This document shows, in pieces, positions 14,097 to 19,053 of a stretch of 19,053 nucleotides of DNA. The notes beneath the pieces were generated by a model. It had not been told where the DNA came from. It saw nothing but the letters and a program-made list of their open reading frames with translations, and ran no database searches. The stretch comes from Candidatus Gastranaerophilales bacterium (lineage in GTDB: Bacteria; Cyanobacteriota; Vampirovibrionia; Gastranaerophilales; Gastranaerophilaceae), in contig CALVEE010000073.1 of the NCBI GenBank assembly GCA_944326495.1, forward strand, positions 1-19,053, in the 5' to 3' direction. Made by a program: the position numbers and the translations under genes. Position 1 is the first letter of the stretch. Every line of letters begins with the position of its first letter.

Positions 14097-14908
14097 TGAC
14101 TGGTCGAGTAATAGTAATCACATCCGGCAAAGGCGGAGTAGGAAAGACAACAACAAGTGCAAATATCGGTACTGCTCTTGCTAAAGACGGATATAAAGTA
14201 GTTCTTATTGATACGGATTTAGGGTTAAGAAACTTAGACCTGTTATTGGGTCTTGAAAACAGAATTGTGTATACAATTGTTGATGTTATTGAAGAGCGCT
14301 GCAAATTAAAACAGGCTCTTGTTAAAGATAAAAAGAACCCTAATTTATCACTTCTTGCTGCTGCACAGACAAGAGATAAAACAGCGGTTACAGCAGAACA
14401 ATTAAAAGAAATCTGTGATACATTAAAAGAAGAAAACGATTTCGTACTTGTTGACTGTCCTGCGGGTATTGAGCAGGGCTTCCAGAACGCTGTAGCAGGC
14501 GCTAGTGAAGCAATTGTTGTTACAACGCCTGAAATGTCAGCTATACGTGACGCGGATAGAATTATCGGACTTTTAGAAGCAAAGGAAGAAATTACCAGCT
14601 ACAAACTGCTTCTTAACAGAGTGCGTCCGAGTTTGATTAAATCAAATGAGATGATGAGTGTGGATGATGTTGTGGAAATTCTCTCCTGCCCGCTTATCGG
14701 CATAATTCCGGAAGATACGGGAATTATTACTTCAACTAACAAGGGTGAGCCTATCGTTAATGATGAGGACGCACTTGCAGGAAAAGCTTATAGAAATGTT
14801 GCGCTTCGTATTTTAGGCGAAGAAGTTCCATTCCTGGATTTAGACGAACCAAAAGGATTTATGGCAAAGATTAAGAATGCATTTTCAAAACTGAAAGCGA
14901 AGGTGTAG
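14096..14908 (+). CDS. minD: Septum-site determining ATPase MinD
   Basis: 270 residues, the usual length. Deviant Walker A SGKGGVGKTTTSANIG (about 9-24, with the signature Lys in KGG), switch I region IDTDLGLRNLDLLLGLENR, Walker B FVLVDCPAGIEQGF (about 116-129), and VVTTPEMSAIRDADRIIGLL. The C-terminus FMAKIKNAFSKLKAK is the amphipathic membrane-targeting helix. MinD dimerises on the membrane with ATP, recruits MinC, and is released by MinE. Order and spacing (one-base overlap with minC, one-base gap to minE) show a single operon. Confidence 0.97.
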   Translation: MTGRVIVITSGKGGVGKTTTSANIGTALAKDGYKVVLIDTDLGLRNLDLLLGLENRIVYTIVDVIEERCKLKQALVKDKKNPNLSLLAAAQTRDKTAVTAEQLKEICDTLKEENDFVLVDCPAGIEQGFQNAVAGASEAIVVTTPEMSAIRDADRIIGLLEAKEEITSYKLLLNRVRPSLIKSNEMMSVDDVVEILSCPLIGIIPEDTGIITSTNKGEPIVNDEDALAGKAYRNVALRILGEEVPFLDLDEPKGFMAKIKNAFSKLKAKV

Positions 14909-14909
14909 G

Positions 14910-15380
14910 ATGGGAATTCTTACCGATTTATATAATACAGTTGCTAAATTCTTCCGTCCGCAGGAAGATGCGGATGATGCTTCCAAATCTGTTGCAACAA
15001 ACAGATTAAAGCTTGTTTTGATGCAGGATAGAACAAATCTTACGCCTAAAATTCTTGAACAGATGAGAGGCGAATTAATTGATTTGCTCTCGCGTTATGT
15101 TGAGATGGATAAAGAACTTCTTGAATTAAACTTTGAACAGGAAGGCGATCAGGTTGCTTTAATGCTTTCAATTCCTGTTATCAGAGCTAAAGATGAAGAA
15201 GAAATTGAAGCTGCCCTGAACGCGGAAAAAGAAACCGAAGCAACAGAAGAAAATGAAGAAGTTGAAATTATTGAAGAAGAAATTATTGATGGTAATATTC
15301 AAACAGTTTCAGCTCCGGAAGAGTTCAAGAATAATGATAACAATGCTGAAATAAATGAAGAACAGCATGCAGAAGCGTAA
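14910..15380 (+). CDS. minE: Cell-division topological specificity factor MinE with a long acidic tail
   Basis: 156 residues against about 85-105 in most MinE proteins. The first part is standard: amphipathic membrane-binding start MGILTDLYNTVAKFFR, the MinD-binding anti-MinCD segment ATNRLKLVLMQDR (about 29-41) and the topological-specificity domain (about 42-92, with LEQMRGELIDLLSRYVEMDK). From about 95 to 156 comes an extension very rich in Glu (KDEEEIEAALNAEKETEATE and so on, ending EEQHAEA), probably disordered. MinE drives MinD off the membrane and sets up pole-to-pole oscillation. The role of the tail is unknown. A convergent efflux gene ends six bases beyond the stop; no terminator is visible. 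Confidence 0.93.
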   Translation: MGILTDLYNTVAKFFRPQEDADDASKSVATNRLKLVLMQDRTNLTPKILEQMRGELIDLLSRYVEMDKELLELNFEQEGDQVALMLSIPVIRAKDEEEIEAALNAEKETEATEENEEVEIIEEEIIDGNIQTVSAPEEFKNNDNNAEINEEQHAEA

Positions 15381-15385
15381 AAAAA

Positions 15386-16933
15386 TTATTCGGTTTCTTC
15401 TTTTAGGTTTTTAAGCAGGAGAATTAAAGGAATAATAACAACACTTGCGATTGCAAAAATTCTGAATGCATCAATAAAAGCAGACAGGTTAGCCTGCTGC
15501 ATAAGAAGTCTGTAAGCATTGTACTGCCCGAGATAATGCGCTGTATGCGGGTCTACTGTTGAGCTGAACATGCCGGCGTATGTTTGAATTCTCTCTGAAT
15601 AAGTCTGTACAGTATCTGCAAGATGTTCAATAAGCATAAACTGGTGTTTTTGTGCTCCTCTTGAAAGCAGGGTTGCAACAATAGAAGTTCCAAACGCCCC
15701 TCCAATGTTTTTCAAAAGGTTTTGCAGCCCGCTGGCATTTGTCATCTGGTCATTGCTGATTGTAGCCATAGAGAGTGTAATAATAGGTATCATAGCAAGA
15801 CCTAATCCAATTCCGAACAGAAAATTCGGAAAACCTATGTTCATTGTAGATATTTGCAGATTTAATCCGCCCAGCATCCAGCTTCCGCCTGCGATGCATC
15901 CGAGCCCTATCATAACAAGGAGCCTGTTATCAATTTTATTCGACAAAGTTGCACAAAGAAACATTGCCATCAAAGCACCAAGCCCGCGCGGCATCATAGA
16001 AAGGCCACTTTTGTAAGCGTCATATCCCATAAGAGATTGTAAAAATTGGGGTAAAATGGCAAGTGAAGCAAGTAAAACAGCCTGCATCACAACCTGAACA
16101 AAAGTTCCTATTGTAAAATTCTTATCCTTAAAAACACTTAAATCCACTAAAGATTCTTTATTTTTAATCTGTGAGATTAAAAACGCAATGCCTGCGACGG
16201 TTGAAATCCCTGATAACCAGCATATCCATGCTGCATTAAACCAGTCGGCATTATTTCCTTTATCTAATACAATCTGCAGGGTTAAAAGCCAGATTGACAG
16301 CAAAAAGAAACCAAGACCATCGGTCTTAACATTTTTTTGCTTTCTTGCATATGGTGGGTCATAAATGAACTCTTTTGCAAGAAAAAGAGCAACAATCCCA
16401 ATCGGCAGGTTTATAAAATAAATAAACGGCCAAGACCAATTTTCCGTAATCCATCCGCCGAGCACCGGCCCTATAATCGGCGCAATAACAATTACCAGCC
16501 CGAAAACAGCCATGGCTTTTCCTCTCTCCTGCGGTTTAAAATTCTCAAGAAGTATTGCCTGTGAGACCGGAAGCAGACCGCCGCCTCCGATACCCTGCAG
16601 AATTCTATACAGCACCATTGCTTCAAGACTATCTGCAATACCGCAAAGACCTGACGCGACTGTAAAAATAATTATACTCAACATAAAAAAGTTTTTTCTG
16701 CCGAGAACCTTGCTGAACCAGCCGACCATAGGGATTACAATCCCGCTTGCAATCAGGTAGAAGGTTAAAATCCACATAGATTCTTCTCTGCTTACAGAAA
16801 AACTCCCTGCCATATGTGGAAGCGCTACGTTTGCAATTGTCTCATCCAATACGAACATGAACGCGGCAACCATTGTAGGCAGACACGCAAGCCAGGGGTT
16901 TATGTTATTTTCTTCTTCTATATTATTTGTCAT
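15386..16933 (-). CDS. DHA2-family (EmrB/QacA) MFS drug efflux transporter
   Basis: About 515 residues with some 14 hydrophobic segments, the DHA2 layout. Visible signatures: FMFVLDETIANVALPHMAGS in the first helix, motif A (GWFSKVLGRKNFF), VLYRILQGIGGGGLLPVSQA (motif B) and motif C (VIAPIIGPVLGGWI), then WSWPFIYFINLPIG. DHA2 pumps export amphipathic drugs, dyes or bile salts by proton antiport, often with an EmrA-type adaptor. No adaptor gene is adjacent here. Two in-frame ATGs exist (16939 and 16933); the second is six bases after CAGG and is preferred. The gene overlaps the end of the TIGR04076-type gene, suggesting coupled translation. It is the last gene of the minus-strand run. Confidence 0.92.
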   Translation of the reverse strand: MTNNIEEENNINPWLACLPTMVAAFMFVLDETIANVALPHMAGSFSVSREESMWILTFYLIASGIVIPMVGWFSKVLGRKNFFMLSIIIFTVASGLCGIADSLEAMVLYRILQGIGGGGLLPVSQAILLENFKPQERGKAMAVFGLVIVIAPIIGPVLGGWITENWSWPFIYFINLPIGIVALFLAKEFIYDPPYARKQKNVKTDGLGFFLLSIWLLTLQIVLDKGNNADWFNAAWICWLSGISTVAGIAFLISQIKNKESLVDLSVFKDKNFTIGTFVQVVMQAVLLASLAILPQFLQSLMGYDAYKSGLSMMPRGLGALMAMFLCATLSNKIDNRLLVMIGLGCIAGGSWMLGGLNLQISTMNIGFPNFLFGIGLGLAMIPIITLSMATISNDQMTNASGLQNLLKNIGGAFGTSIVATLLSRGAQKHQFMLIEHLADTVQTYSERIQTYAGMFSSTVDPHTAHYLGQYNAYRLLMQQANLSAFIDAFRIFAIASVVIIPLILLLKNLKEETE

Positions 16934-17249
16934 TATCATCCTGCGCTTCTATCTTAAATATAACAGGCCTTAAGCCGTCGTTGCAGGAGCATATTGCAAC
17001 GCCGGGTTTTCTTATCCAGTCTCCGTAATAAAAAAGCTCGTTTTTACATCCGCCATGTGCAAGAGTAAAAACATACTGATAAATTGCTTTCCACGCTTCA
17101 TTGCAAAATCCAGCCGGACATTCCCAGTCCGCATAAAATACTTGTCCCTCCTTAAGCATAGGACAGGCTGAAAGCCCTTCTGCTCCGTATTCTTTTGCAA
17201 GCTCCTCGTCTAAATTTCGTTTCAATACCGTTATCTTACATTTCTTCAT
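16923..17249 (-). CDS. TIGR04076-family protein
   Basis: 108 residues with the pattern of this small cysteine-containing family: MKKCKITVLKR at the start, CPMLKEGQVFYADW, PAGFCNEAWKAIYQYVFTLA (about 59-79), GGCKNELF, and AICSCNDGLRPVIFKIE near the end. Family function is not established; the conserved cysteines suggest metal or redox chemistry. The start overlaps the preceding hydrolase stop (ATGA) and a GGAG lies 14 bases upstream, so initiation probably relies on coupling. The end overlaps the efflux gene. Confidence 0.8.
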   Translation of the reverse strand: MKKCKITVLKRNLDEELAKEYGAEGLSACPMLKEGQVFYADWECPAGFCNEAWKAIYQYVFTLAHGGCKNELFYYGDWIRKPGVAICSCNDGLRPVIFKIEAQDDNDK

Positions 17250-17854
17250 AAAAATCTGTTATGCTCCTTTTCCCATTCAACAGAGGTCATTCTCCCGTGT
17301 CCGGGGTAAATAAGCGTCTCCGGCGGGAGTGTGAATATTTTAGTTTCAATACTTTCTACTATCTGGTCAAAATCTCCGCCTTCTAAATCACATCGTCCGA
17401 CAGCTTCTCTAAAAATAGTATCACCGGAAAATAGTTTGCCATCAACAAGATAGCAGACACCGCCCTGCGTATGTCCCGGAGTATGAATTACTTTTATTTC
17501 TAAATCTCCAAGCTTTAAAATATCACCATCTTGAACATAAATATCTATTTTCGGGATTGTCATTTGAGGCATACCAAACATAGGAAGATACTGGTTAGTT
17601 TTCTCAAGCCATCCTAAATCAGCTTTATGCATTACAATCTTAACTTCAGGATTAGGTCTAATTCCGGCAATATGGTCAAAGTGTCCGTGGGTTAGCAGAA
17701 TATACTTAAGCTTAGCGCCCGCCCTCTCAAGTTCTTCAATAATATCACCATCAACAGCAGAACAATCAACAAGAGCAGCTTCTTTAGACCTCTCATCAAT
17801 TATTAAATAATTATTATTATCAATAGGCGGTTCTATAAAAGTTTTCAAAATCAT
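17246..17854 (-). CDS. MBL-fold metallohydrolase, glyoxalase-II/YcbL-like
   Basis: 202 residues from ATG 17854, chosen over an upstream TTG because AGGGGA lies six bases before it. Metal-site motifs: THGHFDH (His56, His58, Asp60, His61), HTPGHTQGG (His128), FSGDTIF (Asp145) and YPGHG (His186). The compact single domain, lacking the long C-terminal part of classical glyoxalase II, fits the YcbL type that hydrolyses thioesters such as S-lactoylglutathione. Because low-molecular-weight thiols differ among bacteria, the real substrate is open. The stop of tsaB lies 14 bases upstream of its ATG, and its own stop overlaps the next start. Confidence 0.85.
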   Translation of the reverse strand: MILKTFIEPPIDNNNYLIIDERSKEAALVDCSAVDGDIIEELERAGAKLKYILLTHGHFDHIAGIRPNPEVKIVMHKADLGWLEKTNQYLPMFGMPQMTIPKIDIYVQDGDILKLGDLEIKVIHTPGHTQGGVCYLVDGKLFSGDTIFREAVGRCDLEGGDFDQIVESIETKIFTLPPETLIYPGHGRMTSVEWEKEHNRFL

Positions 17855-17867
17855 TATCAATCCCCTG

Positions 17868-18482
17868 TTACTTTCCAAACACCGGCGGCGGCTGTATATA
17901 TAAAGGTTTCAGCTTCCTCCAGTCAGTCTCTGTTTTATTAAGTGCAATTTTTACAAGAATTTCTCCCAGCGGATAATTCCCCTGCTGGTAAGATACAGCC
18001 TTGTCTGTAAACTGTTTAAACCTCTCTAAAAGGCTGTTATCCGTAATCAAAACTCTATCTTTGACCATTTCATCCACTTTTTCAAGCTCAACAGCTCCAA
18101 GAATTTTACCATCATATACGTAAGCTTTATTTTTTCTTGCATCCAGCGCAACAAGGTCATCTCCGCCCAAAATCTTTGAAAGTATTTCAAGCGAAGAAAC
18201 TCCGGCCGCTTTAATATCAAGCTGCTGTGCTAAAACCCTTGCAACAGTAACACAGGCTCTAATCCCTGTAAAACTTCCGGGGCCTATGTCAGTTGCTATC
18301 ATATCAATATCTTTAGGAGTTAATCCCGCTTCTTTTAAGATTTTTACAATGGTTGAAATCAGATAAGCCGAGTGATAATTCTCTCCGTCAGATAAAATTA
18401 CCTCGCTTTTTATAATATCTTTATCTCTGCCCAGTGTAACATAAGTTTTATCAAGGCAGGTGTCAAACGCTAATATATTCAA
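17868..18482 (-). CDS. tsaB: tRNA t6A-modification protein TsaB
   Basis: 204 residues, starting at TTG with AAGGG eight bases upstream; the TTG overlaps the tsaE stop (TTGA). ASKHA-type signatures: MNILAFDTCLDKTYVTLG (1-18), ENYHSAYL (about 34-41), IATDIGPGSFTGIRACVTVA (about 62-81) and VALDARKNKAYV (about 110-121). TsaB is the non-catalytic partner of TsaD in the complex that puts threonylcarbamoyl on A37 of ANN-decoding tRNAs. The protein ends early compared with E. coli YeaZ (231 residues). Its neighbour tsaE belongs to the same pathway; tsaD and tsaC are not in the window. Confidence 0.92.
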   Translation of the reverse strand: MNILAFDTCLDKTYVTLGRDKDIIKSEVILSDGENYHSAYLISTIVKILKEAGLTPKDIDMIATDIGPGSFTGIRACVTVARVLAQQLDIKAAGVSSLEILSKILGGDDLVALDARKNKAYVYDGKILGAVELEKVDEMVKDRVLITDNSLLERFKQFTDKAVSYQQGNYPLGEILVKIALNKTETDWRKLKPLYIQPPPVFGK

Positions 18483-18943
18483 TTCTTTAACCCTTCTATT
18501 ATTTTTTTATTCTTTTCTCCGACAGATTTAAACTCGTAAATTCTGCTGTCATCATCCGCGTAAGTTACATTTATTTCAATTCTCTCAAACGGCAGTTCGC
18601 CCTGTGAGAATTCTGCCCATTCGACAAAAGTTAATTTCCGGCCTTCCGAGTATTCTCTAAGCTCATCTGTTATGGTTTTAATTCCGGCATGTTCAAGTCT
18701 GTATAAATCAAAATGGTAAACCGGAATTGAAGCGCTGTGGTACTCGTTTAGAATAACAAAGCTGGGGCTTGTGACTTTTTCTTTTATTCCTAGAGCTTCT
18801 GCAGCCAGTTTTACGAACGCGGTTTTTCCGGCTCCGATTTCCCCGAACAGATTAACAAAACAGCCTTCTTCTTTTACAAGGTTTGCAAATTTATACGCAA
18901 GCTTTTTTGTATCATCTAAAGTTATACACTTTTGTTTATACAT
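18479..18943 (-). CDS. tsaE: tRNA t6A-modification ATPase TsaE
   Basis: 154 residues. P-loop LFGEIGAGKTAFVKLAAEAL (about 34-53), the VTSPSFVILNEY switch region (about 59-70), VYHFDLYRLE (about 75-84) and FVEWAEF (about 106-112) are the standard YjeE/TsaE motifs. TsaE binds the TsaB-TsaD complex and hydrolyses ATP to recycle it. The start ATG lies inside the end of the upstream GGDEF gene (22-base overlap) with AAGGA a few bases before it. The stop overlaps the TTG of tsaB, so the two are translationally linked. Confidence 0.95.
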   Translation of the reverse strand: MYKQKCITLDDTKKLAYKFANLVKEEGCFVNLFGEIGAGKTAFVKLAAEALGIKEKVTSPSFVILNEYHSASIPVYHFDLYRLEHAGIKTITDELREYSEGRKLTFVEWAEFSQGELPFERIEINVTYADDDSRIYEFKSVGEKNKKIIEGLKN

Positions 18944-19053
18944 ACCCTGTTCCTTCCGCTTTCTTTTGCTTCATATAGAGCTTTATCCGCCCTTTTAAAT
19001 AATTCTTCACCACTCTCATTAGAGTCTAATTCGGCAAGTCCCATACTAATTGT
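18922..19053 (-). CDS. GGDEF-domain protein (diguanylate cyclase type), C-terminal end only
   Basis: Reading in from the right edge, the frame gives TISMGLAELDSNESGEELFK and then RADKALYEAKESGRNRVCIN to a TAA at 18922-18924. The TISMGLAEL strand, ELFKRADKALYEAK helix and GRNRV end are the classic C-terminus of a GGDEF domain, which makes cyclic di-GMP. The GGDEF motif itself and any sensor domains lie outside the window, so activity cannot be judged. The last seven codons overlap tsaE. Confidence 0.85.
   Translation of the reverse strand, partial: TISMGLAELDSNESGEELFKRADKALYEAKESGRNRVCINKSV

Noticed and set aside
15381..15385. Bidirectional terminator between minE and the efflux gene
   Set aside because: Only five bases lie between the convergent stops and no hairpin with a U tract is visible.

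Overview
This is an AT-rich bacterial chromosomal segment. Three things point to a Gram-negative (diderm) cell: an MCE/MlaD-type lipid-transport protein, a heptosyltransferase-like GT9 enzyme in a surface-glycan operon, and a complete minCDE operon. The combination of MinCDE, CoaX (type III pantothenate kinase), AT-rich codon use and intergenic palindromes that read as 'HPSPPSKGREL' or 'LTPTLSHRERE' is most like gut Vampirovibrionia/Melainabacteria (Gastranaerophilales), the non-photosynthetic relatives of Cyanobacteria. That assignment is inference from gene content and style; no search was run.

Layout. 2-397: C-terminal end of an MlaD-like protein. 398-1386: gene-free, repeat-rich, with dispersed repeats and then a tandem array of a ~194-bp unit. 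1387-2406 (-): kinase-fold protein of the sugar/LPS kinase type. 2548-3468 (-): XerC/XerD-type tyrosine recombinase. 3532-6918 (+): apparent operon of a small protein, the GTPase EngB, two tandem WYL-type regulators and coaX, closed by a hairpin terminator. 7089-7535 (+): orphan hydrophobic protein. 7527-7670 (-): possible 47-residue protein. 7761-8552 (-): surE. 8553-9293: second gene-free block sharing repeats with the first. 9294-12997 (-): four overlapping glycosyltransferase genes. 13119-15380 (+): minC, minD, minE. 15386-19053 (-): tightly overlapping run of a GGDEF protein (partial), tsaE, tsaB, an MBL-fold hydrolase, a TIGR04076-type protein and a DHA2-family efflux pump.

How the genes work together. 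The four glycosyltransferases (GT9, a DDD-motif enzyme, a capsular-synthesis/GT32-like enzyme and GT8) probably build one surface glycan, and the kinase-like protein at 1387 may decorate one. MinCDE places the division septum. TsaE and TsaB belong to the t6A tRNA-modification machinery. EngB acts in ribosome assembly and CoaX starts coenzyme A synthesis.

Most notable observations. A palindromic repeat of the kind that fills the intergenic blocks also lies in frame inside a glycosyltransferase gene and is read as peptide. A 58-bp repeat occurs as two almost identical inverted copies about 8 kb apart. A 278-bp segment is bounded by a perfect 21-bp inverted repeat. MinE carries a long acidic tail and MinC a long acidic linker. 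A short amphipathic 'LGLKhKh' segment recurs at the ends of several glycan proteins.
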